From Planctomycetota bacterium (lineage in GTDB: Bacteria > Planctomycetota > UBA1135 > GCA-002686595): a stretch of DNA of 52,891 nucleotides. Location of the stretch: contig JADLBP010000123.1 in NCBI GenBank assembly GCA_020847695.1, positions 1 through 52,891 of the forward strand, written 5' to 3'. Under the pieces are notes generated by a model. The model worked only from the letters and a program-made list of their open reading frames with translations, was not told where the DNA came from and searched no databases. This document shows positions 1 to 9,254 of the stretch, in pieces. Positions within the stretch are counted from its first letter, which is position 1, and each line of letters opens with the position of its first letter. The position numbers and the translations under genes are program-made.

Positions 1-156
1 GATCGTGAACGGTCCGAGGTCGCGCCCGACGCTCGCGTCGTCGGCGTCGATCGCCTGCTTCATCCAGACGAACGTCAGGCCCCAGATGAACGTCACCGCG
101 AGCAGCGCGAGCGCCGCCTTGCGTTCGTTCGCGTGCTGTCGGTTCGCGGCGGACAT
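1..156 (-). CDS. DMT/EamA-family transporter, N-terminal part (cut by window edge)
   Basis: An open frame runs from an ATG at 156 off the left edge, giving 52 residues. After a basic, Lys/Arg/His-containing start comes a hydrophobic stretch (residues 14-31) containing AVTFIWGLTFVWMKQAI, which resembles the first membrane helix of drug/metabolite transporters of the EamA type (the family typically has a W-G-x-x-F/Y motif there). Family members normally have ten helices and about 290-300 residues, so roughly five sixths of the gene lies outside. The substrate cannot be told from this piece. The ATG is 48 bases upstream (in the minus direction) of nothing coding on its own strand except the end of the DUF1501 gene at 204, so the two may be co-transcribed. 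Confidence 0.6.
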   Translation of the reverse strand, partial: MSAANRQHANERKAALALLAVTFIWGLTFVWMKQAIDADDASVGRDLGPFTI

Positions 157-203
157 CGGGCGCAAGAGGGTAACGGCCCTCCGCGCCGCGTGCACGGCGC
201 GGC

Positions 204-1406
204 TCAGGCGAACAGCGTCAGCGGCTTGGTCTTGGTCGACGGCTTCACGCCGAGCCAGTCGCGCTCGAGTGCGGCGTAGAGCGCGCGGAAGTCGGTGGTG
301 AAGGGCACGTCGCCTTCGACGAGCGCCTCGAGGTCCGGCGGCGTGCCGTGGAGGCCGGGGCGCAACGTCCGGCCGACGAACAGCACCGGCGCGGCGGCTC
401 CGTGATCGGTGCCCTTCGAGCCGTTCTCCTCGACGCGCCGGCCGAACTCGCTGAACACCATCGTCGTGACGCGCGAACCTACGCCCTGGGCATCGAGGTC
501 CTGTTGGAACGCCGCGAGCGCGCCGGAGAGCTCGCCGAGCAGCGCGGCGTGCACCGGAGCCTGACGCGAGTGCGTGTCGAACCCCGCGAGCTCGACGTGG
601 AAGAGCCGCGTGCCGAACCCTCCGGCGACGAGCTTCGCGACCAACGCGAGCCGTTCGGCGAGCCGCGAATTCGGATAGTCGCTCTTCGACGCGCGCGACG
701 CGATCGCGCCCATGCGTTCCGCGGCGGCGTAGGTCGTGCGCGCGGCGCTGCGCAGGAACGCGAGCTCGCCACGGCCGTCGCGCGCGAGCAGGCCGTCGCG
801 CGCGACGCGCGTCGGGCCGGCGGACGCACGCAGCTCGAGCCCGTTCTTGCCCCGCAGCGTCGGCGTGAAGCTCTTCTCAGCGCGCAACGCGAGCGGCAAG
901 TCGCCGTCGCCGATGTGCAGCGCGACGAGCGAGCCCGGCGCGCGTTCCGCGAGCTCGTCGGCGATGCGGCCCATCCAACCCTGCGTTCCGGGCGGATGCT
1001 CGGGGTCGGCGGTGTGCCAGATCTCCATCGAGCGGAAGTGCGAGCGATTCGGCTGTGGGTAGCCGACGCCGTGCACCAACGACGCGCGACCGTCGGCGAA
1101 CAGCGGCGCGAGCGCGCCCATGCTCGGATGCAGGCCGAAATCGTCGTCGAGCCGATGCAGCGAGCCTCGCGCGAGCGCGAGCGTCGGTCGCAGCTTGAAG
1201 TACGCGTCTTGGCGTCCCGGCACGACCATGTTCAAGGCGTCGTTGCCGCCGCTGAGCTGCAGGACGACGAGCACGCGCTCGTCCGCGTCGCCGCGCGAGC
1301 CGAACGCGCCGGGCTCGCCGAGCGCGTTCGCGGAGCGCGACGCGAGCGGCACCGCGGCGGTGACGGCGAGACCGCCGATCAGGAACTGACGTCGAGTGGT
1401 TTGCAT
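204..1406 (-). CDS. DUF1501 domain protein with Tat-type signal
   Basis: This 400-residue protein begins with a twin-arginine-like leader (TTRRQFLIGG followed by a hydrophobic run and an Ala-Ser-Ala region), so it is probably exported folded. The body matches the DUF1501 family: LQLSGGNDALNMVVP near residue 48, an HPSMGAL segment, GFDTHS, and FSEFGRRVEENGSKGTDHGAA towards the C-terminus. DUF1501 proteins are sulfatase-like in fold and very common in planctomycetes; their substrate is unknown. The start lies only 8 bases after the stop of the DUF1800 gene, and the two families are a well-known adjacent pair, so they probably work together at the cell envelope. The ATG at 1406 was chosen because it gives the complete signal. 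Confidence 0.93.
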   Translation of the reverse strand: MQTTRRQFLIGGLAVTAAVPLASRSANALGEPGAFGSRGDADERVLVVLQLSGGNDALNMVVPGRQDAYFKLRPTLALARGSLHRLDDDFGLHPSMGALAPLFADGRASLVHGVGYPQPNRSHFRSMEIWHTADPEHPPGTQGWMGRIADELAERAPGSLVALHIGDGDLPLALRAEKSFTPTLRGKNGLELRASAGPTRVARDGLLARDGRGELAFLRSAARTTYAAAERMGAIASRASKSDYPNSRLAERLALVAKLVAGGFGTRLFHVELAGFDTHSRQAPVHAALLGELSGALAAFQQDLDAQGVGSRVTTMVFSEFGRRVEENGSKGTDHGAAAPVLFVGRTLRPGLHGTPPDLEALVEGDVPFTTDFRALYAALERDWLGVKPSTKTKPLTLFA

Positions 1407-1414
1407 CGTCGTCC

Positions 1415-2719
1415 TCAGGCGAGGTGGTACTCGGGGGCGGTCAGGATCAGGGCGAGCGCATCGCCGAGCGCTGCGTTCGGCGACGCGGCGGCCTCGGCGG
1501 TCGCGGAAACGGCGCGCGCGAGCTCGGGATCCGCGGAGTCGGCGAGCAGGCGGTCCAGCGCGGTCCGCGCGGCGTCGGCCGTGGAACGCGGCGCGGGCGA
1601 GAGCTCGCGCGCGCCGCTCGCGAACGATTCGGCGACCGCGAGGCCCGAGTTGACGCGCTCGAGCCACGGTCCCGCGTTGATCCACGTGCGGCCGCCGTCC
1701 CAGCCCTTGACGCTCGGCGGCCGGAACAGCGCTTGGCCCATCCGCGCGGCGGCTTCGGCGGCCTCCAGCGGCGCGAGCGAGAGCTCGAGCGCGAGCTGGG
1801 TGCCGACGACGAGCTCGACCGGGCTCGCGATGCGCGCGCGACGGGCGTCGCGAGCGAAGAAGAGCTTCGACGCGAGCAGCGTGCGCAGCGTCTTCCGGAT
1901 CGACCAAGCGTTCGCGACGAGCTCGCCGGCGAGCGCATCGACGACGGCGCGTTCGGGCTCGACGGCGACGAACTCCTCGATCAGACGGCGCGCGACGAAG
2001 CGCGGGCAAGCGGGATGCGCGAGCACGAGCTCGAGCACGTCGTCCCCGTCGAAGTCGCCGGTCTTGCCGAAGATCGTCTTCGTGCCGCCGTCGTGCCAGT
2101 CCTTGCGCACGACGAACCGGCGCCCGTCGGTGCCCCAACCGGTGAACGCGCGCGCGGCTTCCTGGATGTCGCGTTCGTCGTATTTGCCGATGCCGAGGGC
2201 GAAGAGCTCGAGGACTTCTCGCGCGAAGTTCTCGTTGGGCTGACCGCGACGGTTCTCGTTGCCGTCGAGCCACACCAGCATCGCGGGATCCTTGGCGAGC
2301 GCGTGCAGCAGCTTGCGGAAGTCGCCGAGGCCGAGCTCGCGCAGCGCGAGGTTCTGGCGGTGCATCAGCCGCACGTCGTCGACCTTCGCGATCGAGGTCG
2401 CGAAGTGGTCGTGCCAGAAGAGCGTGACGCGCTCTCCGAGCGGATCTCCGTCGCCGAGCAAGAGCGCCATCCACCACGCGCGAAGCAGCTCGTGGTTGCC
2501 CGACGCGAGCAGGCTCTCGATCCCCTCGAACAGCGCCGGATCGTGTCCCCGAGGCGCGCAGAGGCTCTCCAGCGTCGCTTCGACGCCTTCGGCGAGCGCG
2601 CGTTCGAGCGTCCGCGGGCCGGCGCCGAAACCGGCGCGGCGAAACAGGTGCGAGGCCGCGGAGCGATCCCACGGATCCTCACGCGTCGGCTTCCAGCGTT
2701 CGAGCAGTGCGTGTCCCAC
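1415..2719 (-). CDS. DUF1800 domain protein
   Basis: A 434-residue protein of the DUF1800 family. Recognisable family segments are HLFRRAGFGA near residue 25, VTLFWHDHFATS near 98, the NLALRELGLGDF region, QPNENFAREVLELFALGIG near 160, AARAFTGW, and the C-terminal PPSVKGWDGGRTWIN with the closing ILTAPEYHLA. The function is not established; members are nearly always encoded just before a DUF1501 protein, as here, and the pair is thought to be involved in envelope or extracellular polymer chemistry (inference from context only). It has no clear signal peptide of its own. The start is 4 bases after the end of the upstream exported protein, which suggests one operon reading 4505 to 204. Confidence 0.93.
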   Translation of the reverse strand: MGHALLERWKPTREDPWDRSAASHLFRRAGFGAGPRTLERALAEGVEATLESLCAPRGHDPALFEGIESLLASGNHELLRAWWMALLLGDGDPLGERVTLFWHDHFATSIAKVDDVRLMHRQNLALRELGLGDFRKLLHALAKDPAMLVWLDGNENRRGQPNENFAREVLELFALGIGKYDERDIQEAARAFTGWGTDGRRFVVRKDWHDGGTKTIFGKTGDFDGDDVLELVLAHPACPRFVARRLIEEFVAVEPERAVVDALAGELVANAWSIRKTLRTLLASKLFFARDARRARIASPVELVVGTQLALELSLAPLEAAEAAARMGQALFRPPSVKGWDGGRTWINAGPWLERVNSGLAVAESFASGARELSPAPRSTADAARTALDRLLADSADPELARAVSATAEAAASPNAALGDALALILTAPEYHLA

Positions 2720-2723
2720 GGCG

Positions 2724-4505
2724 TCACTCCTTCGGCGCGGCGACGTCGATGGCGAGCTCGAGCGCGAAGCTCTCGGCGTCGAGTCGCCGCGCTTCGAGCT
2801 CGACGTGCTCGACGAGCTCGGCGATCGCGAGCACGCCGTCGAGATCGCGTTCGGCCTTCTCGCGGGTCTTGCCCTCGCTGAGCACCGCGTTCATCACCAA
2901 CGCCTCGCGGTTGGCGACCAGCGCGGAGAGCACCGCTTCACCGGCGATCTCGAGTCGCTCCGCGGTCGGTGCGCGCGCATCGAGCTTGCCCGCGGCGAGC
3001 TCCTTGACGAGCTCCTCGACCATCTTGCGGTGCGTGCCGATCACGAAGACCTCGCCGCGCAGCGCGCACGCCGGCTCGAGGTTGTACACGACGTCGACGC
3101 CTTCGCCGGGCTTCGGCGGCATCAACTTCGCGTAGGAGACCTGCACGTCGCCGACGAGCTCGAGCTGGAGCTGCATCGGCGGTTTACCCTGCTGACCGCG
3201 CTCGACGTTCATCAAGCCGACGACGGTCTGGAACGCGCTCGGGAACAGCGGCCCGACCTGCGTCGGATCCTGGACCCGCACGATCAACGCGGCGGCGGGG
3301 AACGGGAGCTCGGGCTTCGACGCCGCGTCGAACTCGATGTCGCGCACGACGACGCGGCCCCACGGCGCGAGCGACGGGATCACCGTCTCCGAGATGTCGA
3401 CGCCGCCGAAGAAGATCGCGAGGTTGGAGAGCGCTTCGGAGAACGCGGGCAACTGCTCGGGCTCGAACAGGTCGGCGCGCTTCGCGAAGAGATCGGCGAG
3501 GTCGCGGTGCAGCACCCACGTCGCGACGTTCGCGCGGCCGTTCGGCGCGGGCGGGAACGCCGCGTCGGCCTCGGGCAGCAACGCGCCCGCCGCGCCGCAG
3601 TCGACGCCGTGGCCGACCAGCGACAGCCGCACGTCCTCGCGCTCGCACGCGATCGACAGCGACGCCGAGCGCGCGCCGCCGAGCACCGCGAACGTCGGCC
3701 CGAGCAGGAATTGGACGCCGGGCTCGCGCGCCATGTTGCGCAGCTTCTTCCAACCCTCCGGATCGCCGAGTCGACCCTTCTCCGCGCGCTGATCGAGCTC
3801 GCCGAGATCTGCGAACGCGAAGACGAGCTCGTTCGGCGTGCGCGCCTTGGCCGCGGCGGCGAAGTCCGCGGAACCGGCGAGGCCTTTCGCGTCGGCGGAC
3901 GCGGCGAGCTCCAGCGCGTCGCGCAGGAACGCTTCGTCGTTGGACACGAACGCGACGGCGTCGCGCCGCGCGATCGAGAGCTCCTCGCCGACGCGCCAGA
4001 GGTCGGCGCCGAGCACGCGATCCATCGGCTGGTCGAACGCGCCGGCGAACCCCGCGCGTTCCGCGGCGAGCGCGAGCAGCTCCTCGACCTCGTCGCCGAA
4101 GGCCTGCGCGTCGGCGCCGCGCAGCACCAGCAACGCGCTCGGCTTCGCGCCCCGGAACGCCAGCGAGAGCGCGGCCCCGCGCTCGGAGAGCTTGGCGACC
4201 GTCGGCAGCACCTCGAAGCCCGCGACCGCGTCGAGTCCCGCGAGCAAGCTCTTCGGATCGGTCTTCCCGGCGGCGAGCAGCGCCTGCACCCGCGGCTCGG
4301 CGAGAACCGCGCGCGCGAGCGGATGCTCCAAGCCGCGGCGCGCGAGGTCGGCGAGGCCCGGCGCCTCGACGTAGACGGTGCTGTCGGTCGGCGAGAGGGT
4401 CGCGAGCTCGCGCTCGGGCGCCAGAGGCTCGATCGGCCGCGGCTCGGGCCAAACGAACGGCAACACGGGCAACGCGAGCAACGGAATCAGGATGTCGAGG
4501 CGCAC
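2724..4505 (-). CDS. Exported protein of unknown function, DUF3352-like
   Basis: A 593-residue protein starting at a GTG with a strong ribosome site (AAAGGAG six bases before it). Residues 1-20 form a hydrophobic signal or anchor (RLDILIPLLALPVLPFVW). The remainder alternates short segments such as STVYVEAPGLADLARRGLEHP, a VAFVSNDEAFLRDALEL segment and a late FVIGTHRKMVEELVKEL segment. This layout, in which each repeat tests a per-residue score-like region, is reminiscent of DUF3352-type exported proteins, but I cannot assign it firmly and I know no reaction for it. It is the first gene of the operon with DUF1800 and DUF1501, and the spacing (4 bases) argues they are expressed together. Confidence 0.75.
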   Translation of the reverse strand: MRLDILIPLLALPVLPFVWPEPRPIEPLAPERELATLSPTDSTVYVEAPGLADLARRGLEHPLARAVLAEPRVQALLAAGKTDPKSLLAGLDAVAGFEVLPTVAKLSERGAALSLAFRGAKPSALLVLRGADAQAFGDEVEELLALAAERAGFAGAFDQPMDRVLGADLWRVGEELSIARRDAVAFVSNDEAFLRDALELAASADAKGLAGSADFAAAAKARTPNELVFAFADLGELDQRAEKGRLGDPEGWKKLRNMAREPGVQFLLGPTFAVLGGARSASLSIACEREDVRLSLVGHGVDCGAAGALLPEADAAFPPAPNGRANVATWVLHRDLADLFAKRADLFEPEQLPAFSEALSNLAIFFGGVDISETVIPSLAPWGRVVVRDIEFDAASKPELPFPAAALIVRVQDPTQVGPLFPSAFQTVVGLMNVERGQQGKPPMQLQLELVGDVQVSYAKLMPPKPGEGVDVVYNLEPACALRGEVFVIGTHRKMVEELVKELAAGKLDARAPTAERLEIAGEAVLSALVANREALVMNAVLSEGKTREKAERDLDGVLAIAELVEHVELEARRLDAESFALELAIDVAAPKE

Positions 4506-4617
4506 GGCAAACTCCTTTCGGGTCGTTCTCCGCCGCCGTCTCGCGAAAGTCCGCGGCGTGAAGCGGAAAGCCCCGAGTAAGCGCGTGGAAAATGCAGCCG
4601 CCCCGCGCGACGCGGCG

Positions 4618-4646
4618 CTGACAGCCTACGCCGGGCGGGGCACAAT
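4618..4646 (+). promoter_or_regulatory. Candidate sigma-70 promoter for the amidohydrolase operon
   Basis: CTGACA at 4618-4623 (five of six matches to TTGACA), a spacer of exactly 17 bases, then CACAAT at 4641-4646 (four of six to TATAAT). The -10 ends 33 bases before the ATG at 4680, in the divergent gap between that gene and the exported gene starting at 4505. This is the best two-part promoter I see in the window. Confidence 0.45.
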
Positions 4647-4679
4647 GCGCCGCCCTCGCGTTCCGGAGCTCTTTCCTGC

Positions 4680-6539
4680 ATGAAGTTCCTGCCGTCCCCC
4701 TCGTCGCCGGCTTCGTCGGCGGCGTGTGCCGTCCTGCTCTCGGCGTCGATCGCCCTCGCCCAAGCGCCGCGCACCGCCGAGCCGTGCGTCATCACCCCCG
4801 TGAAGACGAGCCTCGCCGCGGACGCGCCGTCGGTGTCGATCGTCGTCGAGCACGGGCGCATCGCGCGCATCGTGCCGGTCGGCGATCCGTTGCCGGCCGC
4901 GGTGCGCGTGATCGACGGCAAGAATCAGCTCGCGGTGCCGGCGTTCGTCGACGCGGCGAGTTGGAGCGGCTGCGTGACGCCCGAGCCGCGAATCGACCAG
5001 GACTTGCCGACGGACCTGGAGTCCGACGTGCAAGTCGACATGCGCGCGGCGAATCGCAAGGGCATCGAGCCCGCGTTCCGCGCCGCCGGCGCGCTCGACT
5101 TCACGCCCGACGAGCAATCCGCGTGGCGCGAGGCCGGCTTCGGGCTCGTGCTCGCCGCGCCGCACGGCCAGATCCTCGGCGGGACGAGCGCGTTGATCGT
5201 CACGCGCTCCGCCGCGCCGCGCGATGCGGTGTTGGTGCCCGAGGTGTTCGCCCACGCGGCGTTCGCGGCGACCGGACCGAGCTATCCGAGCACGGTGATG
5301 GGCTACACGGCGCAGTTGCGCCAGCTCTTCCTCGACGCGCACCATCACGACGAGCTCGCCGCCCGCGCGCTCGCCGGACGCCCCGGGCCGCGGCCGGCGT
5401 TCGACCCCGAGCTCGAGGCGCTCGCGCCGGTGTTGCGCCGCGAACGGCGCGTCGCGTGCGAGGCCCAGCTCGCGCGCGACATCGATCGCTGGCTCGCGCT
5501 CGGCAATGAGCTCGGCTTCGATGTCGCGATCGTCGGCGGCAACCAGGCATTCGAGCGCGCCGACGTGCTCGCGGCGAAGCGCGTGCCGGTGATCCTGACG
5601 CTCGAGTGGGGCGACGAGCCCGACGATCCCGACGCCAAGAAGGACGACGCGAAGACGGACGAAGCGAAGAAGGACGACGCGAAGTCCAGCGAAACGAAGT
5701 CCGGCGAAGTGCAAGGCGAGCCCGCGAAGGGCGCCGAGGCTCGAACGGACGCGTCGAAGCCCGCCGGAGCGCCGACGGGCGCGGCGACCCAGCCCGACGA
5801 GAAGCGCTACGAGTACGAGGAGCCGCTCGGCGTCCGCCGTGCCAAGCGCGCGCGTTGGGTCGAGCGCCGCGACTGCGCGAAGGTGCTCGCGGAGAAAGGC
5901 GTGCCGTTCGCGTTCGGCACCGCGGGCGGCAGTGCGTCCGATCTGCTCGGCAAGGTGCGCAAGCTGGTCGAGGCCGGCCTGCCGCGCGAGGTCGCGCTCC
6001 GGGCGCTTTCCGCGGGCGCGAGCGAAGTGCTCGGCGCGTCGAAGATCGGAGCGTTGGAGCCCGGTCGCGACGCCGACTTCGCGCTGTGGACCGCGGATCC
6101 GCTGTCGAAGGACGCGCGGCTCGCGTGGCTCTTCGTCGACGGCTTCGCGCACGAGTTCGACCTGACCGAAGCGGCGCCGCTCGAGGGCGCGCCCGACGAA
6201 GGCGTCGATGCGAGCGGCGTGTGGACCGTCGACGTCAAGTCGCCGGACGCGCCGATGCCGCCGCAGGTGCTCGAGCTCGCGATGAAACCCGACGGCACGG
6301 TCACCGGCACGCTGACCGCGACCAACCCGATGGACCAGCAGCCGATGATCACCAAGCTGACCGGCCGCGTCGCGAAGAAGCAGATGCGTCTCACGGCGAA
6401 GTTCGACCTGGGTGAGCTCCAGATCGACGCCGAGTACGACGGAGAGCTCGCGGGCGACTCGTGGAGCGGCACCTTGACCGTCAAGGGCTCGTTCGGCGAG
6501 CAGAAGCTCGACTTCAAGGGCGCCAAGAAGCCGCAGTGA
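4680..6539 (+). CDS. Amidohydrolase-like exported protein with degenerate active site and low-complexity insert
   Basis: A 619-residue protein with a signal peptide (hydrophobic residues about 14-27, then ALAQA). It keeps the outer beta-sandwich pattern of metal-dependent amidohydrolases (IVVEHGRIARIVPVG near 52, VIDGKNQLAVPAFVDAASW near 78, and the C-terminal GASKIGALEPGRDADFALWTADP), but the HxH metal motif that should follow the PAFVD strand is replaced by AASW, so it is unlikely to be a normal metal hydrolase. An Asp/Lys/Glu/Ala-rich insert occupies residues about 314-385. The last ~110 residues (from SGVWTVDV) look like a separate beta-barrel domain. It resembles the second half of the downstream protein, which starts 14 bases later; the two probably form one operon and may form one complex. 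Confidence 0.85.
   Translation: MKFLPSPSSPASSAACAVLLSASIALAQAPRTAEPCVITPVKTSLAADAPSVSIVVEHGRIARIVPVGDPLPAAVRVIDGKNQLAVPAFVDAASWSGCVTPEPRIDQDLPTDLESDVQVDMRAANRKGIEPAFRAAGALDFTPDEQSAWREAGFGLVLAAPHGQILGGTSALIVTRSAAPRDAVLVPEVFAHAAFAATGPSYPSTVMGYTAQLRQLFLDAHHHDELAARALAGRPGPRPAFDPELEALAPVLRRERRVACEAQLARDIDRWLALGNELGFDVAIVGGNQAFERADVLAAKRVPVILTLEWGDEPDDPDAKKDDAKTDEAKKDDAKSSETKSGEVQGEPAKGAEARTDASKPAGAPTGAATQPDEKRYEYEEPLGVRRAKRARWVERRDCAKVLAEKGVPFAFGTAGGSASDLLGKVRKLVEAGLPREVALRALSAGASEVLGASKIGALEPGRDADFALWTADPLSKDARLAWLFVDGFAHEFDLTEAAPLEGAPDEGVDASGVWTVDVKSPDAPMPPQVLELAMKPDGTVTGTLTATNPMDQQPMITKLTGRVAKKQMRLTAKFDLGELQIDAEYDGELAGDSWSGTLTVKGSFGEQKLDFKGAKKPQ
5638..5684 (+). repeat. Short direct repeat inside the low-complexity insert
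   Basis: The 17-mer AGAAGGACGACGCGAAG occurs at 5638-5654 and again at 5668-5684, a 30-base period that encodes KKDDAKTDEA-type units. It lies in the charged linker of the amidohydrolase-like protein and probably expanded by slippage. Confidence 0.7.
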
Positions 6540-6553
6540 ACGAGGACCACGCC

Positions 6554-9118
6554 ATGCATCGCTCGACCATCGCTTCGTCGCTCTGCGCGCTCGCGCTGCT
6601 GTCTTCCGCCGTGCTCGCGCGCGGCGAGCATCCGTTCGAAACCGACGCGGAGCGCAAGCCACAGCTCGTCACGCACGGCTCGTGCGTCGTGCGCAACGTC
6701 ACCATCCACTCCGCGGTCGGACCGGCGACCGTCGGCGACGTCCTGGTCGAAGGCGGCAAGATCCGCGCGATCGGAGAAGTGAAAGTCGGGCCCGGTGTGC
6801 TCGTGCTCGACGGCACCGGCAAGCACCTCGCGCCCGGCGTCGTCGACAACCACTCGCACATCGCGATCGACAGCGGCGTCAACGAGGGCACGCTCTCGAT
6901 CACCGCGGATTGCGACATCTCCGACTCGCTCGACCCCGACGATCTCTCGATCTACCGCGCGCTCGCCGGCGGCGTGACGACGGCGAGGTTGCTGCACGGC
7001 TCCGCGAACGCGATCGGGGGCCGGCACGAGGTGATCAAGCTCAAGTGGCGCGTCCCGTACGCCGAGCTCGTCCTGCGCGGCGCGCCCGAAGGCGTGAAGT
7101 TCGCGCTCGGCGAGAACCCGAAGCGCTCGAATTCGGCGCCGGGCTCGCGCTTCCCCGACACGCGCATGGGCGTCGAGGCGGTGTTCGAGCGAGCGTTCGC
7201 GCGCGCCGCCGAGTACACCGCGGAATGGAAGGGCTACCGCGCCGCGCAAGCGCGCGGCGAGGACCCCGCGCCGCCGCGCCGCGACGTGCGGCTCGACGCG
7301 CTCGCGGGCATCCTCGACGGCTCGATCGACGTGCACTCGCACTGCTATCGCGCGGACGAGATCCTGATGCTCCTGCGCGTCGCCGAGCGCTTCGGGTTCA
7401 AGGTCAAGACGCTCCAGCACGTGCTCGAAGGCTACAAGGTCGCCAAGGAGATCGCCGCGCACGGTGCGGGCCCGTCTACGTTCGGCGATTGGTGGGCGTA
7501 CAAGATCGAAGCGTACGACGCCGTGCCGCAGAACGCGGCGCTGATGGACCAGGCGGGTTGCCTGACGTCGCTGAACTCGGACTCGGCGGAGATGATGCGT
7601 CGGCTCTACGGCGAAGCGGCGAAGTCGGTGCGCTACGCGGGACTCGACGAAGTGCGCGCGCTCGCGCTCGTGACGATCAACTCCGCGCGTCAGCTCGGCA
7701 TCGAGGCGCGCACGGGCTCGATCGAGGTCGGCAAGGACGCGGACCTCGTGCTGCTCGACGGCGATCCGCTGTCGTCGCTCGCGAAACCGCTGTGGACGAT
7801 GGTCGACGGCGAGATCCAGTTCCAGCGCCGCGATGCGTTCGAGCTCGAGACGAAACCGGTGCCGGCGAGCGCGCTGAGCGAGCCCGATCGCTCCTCCGGC
7901 GTCGCGTGGAACCCGAACGGCGGCGAGACGATCGCGCTGGTCGGCGGGCGCTTGCATCCGGTGACGTCGAGCGACGTCGAGCGCGGCACGCTCGTGCTGC
8001 AGGACGGCCGGATCGTCGCGATGGGCGCGAGCGTCGCGATCCCGGCGGGTGCGACCGTGATCGACGTCACCGGGCAGGACGTGTGGCCGGGAGTGATCGC
8101 GCTCGGCACGCCGCTCGGGCTCTTCGAGATCGGCTCGGTCGCCGGCACCGACGACGTGTCCGAGATCGGCGGCGATCAGCCCGACCTGCGCGCGTCGGCA
8201 TCGCTCGCCGCGGACTCCGCGCACATCCCGGTGACGCGCACCAACGGCATCACGCGCGCCCAGACCGGCCCGAGCGGCGGAGGTCCGCTGCGCGGACAGT
8301 CGTGCGTCATCCGGCTCGCCGGCGACACGTGGGAAGAGCTGTTGGTGAAGGACCGCGACATGCTCCACGTCGACTTCCCGCGCGTCGCGAACGACGCGAA
8401 GGAGAAGGGCAAGAAGAGCGACGCGCTCAAGGCGCTCGAGAAGAAGTTCGTCGAGGCGCGCGAGTACGCGCGGCTGGTCGACGAAGCGCGGATCCAGGGG
8501 CTCGCCGCGCCGGCGTTCGATCCGCGCAAGGCGGCGCTCGCTCCGTATGCGAACGCAGAGCGAAGGGTCGCGGTGCACGCGCAGAACGCGCAGACGATCC
8601 TCGCCGCGGTGCGTTTCATCCGCGAGCAGAAGCTCGACGCGGTGCTCTACGGCTGCAGGGAAGCGTGGAAGGTCGTCGACGTGCTCGCCGCGGAGAAGCT
8701 CCCGGTGGTGGTCGGGCCGGTGCTGGATCTGCCGACCGACGAGTTCTCGCCGTACGACGCGCCGTACGCGAACGCTGCGGTGCTCGCGCGCGCTGGAGTG
8801 CCGTTCGCGATCGAGTCCGACGACGCGGAGAACCCTCGCAACGTCGCGTTCCACGCCGCGATGGCGAGCGCGTACGGGTTGCCGCACGCGGAAGCCGTGC
8901 GCGCGATCACGTTCTACGCGGCGCGCATCCTGCGGATGGAGCACGAGGTCGGTTCGCTCGCGGTCGGCAAGGTCGCCGACGTGATCGTGACCCGCGGCGA
9001 CCTGCTCGAGATCCGCTCGCCGGTGACGTACTCCTTCATCGGCGGCGTGCGTCAGGACCTCTCGAACCGCCAGACCCAGCTCTACGAGCGCTGGAAGAAG
9101 CGGCTCTCGCCGCGCTGA
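6554..9118 (+). CDS. Exported amidohydrolase with two tandem modules (one intact, one degenerate)
   Basis: An 854-residue protein; the ATG at 6554 follows GAGGA by seven bases and opens a signal peptide (residues 1-23, ending VLARG). Module 1 (about 40-445) has the metal ligands of the amidohydrolase superfamily: HSH at 100-102 in PGVVDNHSHIAI, HSH at 261-263, H289 and D343 in LNSDSAEMM, plus a candidate bridging lysine in the GVKFALGENPKR segment; it closes with GSIEVGKDADLVLLDGDP. Module 2 (about 455-854) repeats the fold, with the HxH position reading IALGTP, so it has lost the site, yet closes with GSLAVGKVADVIVTRGD. The family includes imidazolonepropionase-like hydrolases; the substrate is unknown. 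It is the second gene of a two-gene operon. Confidence 0.9.
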   Translation: MHRSTIASSLCALALLSSAVLARGEHPFETDAERKPQLVTHGSCVVRNVTIHSAVGPATVGDVLVEGGKIRAIGEVKVGPGVLVLDGTGKHLAPGVVDNHSHIAIDSGVNEGTLSITADCDISDSLDPDDLSIYRALAGGVTTARLLHGSANAIGGRHEVIKLKWRVPYAELVLRGAPEGVKFALGENPKRSNSAPGSRFPDTRMGVEAVFERAFARAAEYTAEWKGYRAAQARGEDPAPPRRDVRLDALAGILDGSIDVHSHCYRADEILMLLRVAERFGFKVKTLQHVLEGYKVAKEIAAHGAGPSTFGDWWAYKIEAYDAVPQNAALMDQAGCLTSLNSDSAEMMRRLYGEAAKSVRYAGLDEVRALALVTINSARQLGIEARTGSIEVGKDADLVLLDGDPLSSLAKPLWTMVDGEIQFQRRDAFELETKPVPASALSEPDRSSGVAWNPNGGETIALVGGRLHPVTSSDVERGTLVLQDGRIVAMGASVAIPAGATVIDVTGQDVWPGVIALGTPLGLFEIGSVAGTDDVSEIGGDQPDLRASASLAADSAHIPVTRTNGITRAQTGPSGGGPLRGQSCVIRLAGDTWEELLVKDRDMLHVDFPRVANDAKEKGKKSDALKALEKKFVEAREYARLVDEARIQGLAAPAFDPRKAALAPYANAERRVAVHAQNAQTILAAVRFIREQKLDAVLYGCREAWKVVDVLAAEKLPVVVGPVLDLPTDEFSPYDAPYANAAVLARAGVPFAIESDDAENPRNVAFHAAMASAYGLPHAEAVRAITFYAARILRMEHEVGSLAVGKVADVIVTRGDLLEIRSPVTYSFIGGVRQDLSNRQTQLYERWKKRLSPR

Positions 9119-9238
9119 TCGCGGGAGATTCCGGGCAGCGCTGCACGAATACCCCGGCGCACCGGCGTTCGACGTCCGCGCGGTCGAGCGACTGCCGGCT
9201 CCTGCGTTTCCAGCGCGGCCCGAGCGCGTCGGCCCCGC

Positions 9239-9244
9239 TATCAT
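9239..9244 (+). promoter_or_regulatory. Candidate -10 element for the kinase gene
   Basis: TATCAT ends 10 bases before the ATG at 9255, which would leave only a few bases of leader. No matching -35 is visible 16-18 bases upstream. It is one of several TAnnnT boxes just before start codons in this window. Confidence 0.3.
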
Positions 9245-9254
9245 CCGCCGCTCC

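Noticed and set aside
348-2243. Long plus-strand open frame opposite DUF1501/DUF1800
   Set aside because: Arg/Glu-rich translation with no domain; it is the antisense shadow of two well-supported minus-strand genes in GC-rich DNA.
4626-6662. 678-codon minus-strand frame opposite the amidohydrolase-like gene
   Set aside because: Composed of Arg/Ala/His-rich low-information sequence; the plus-strand reading has a signal peptide and family motifs.
9119-9254. Possible tRNA or small RNA before the kinase gene
   Set aside because: No cloverleaf, no TTCGA arm in the right place and no terminator; only a -10-like box near the start codon.
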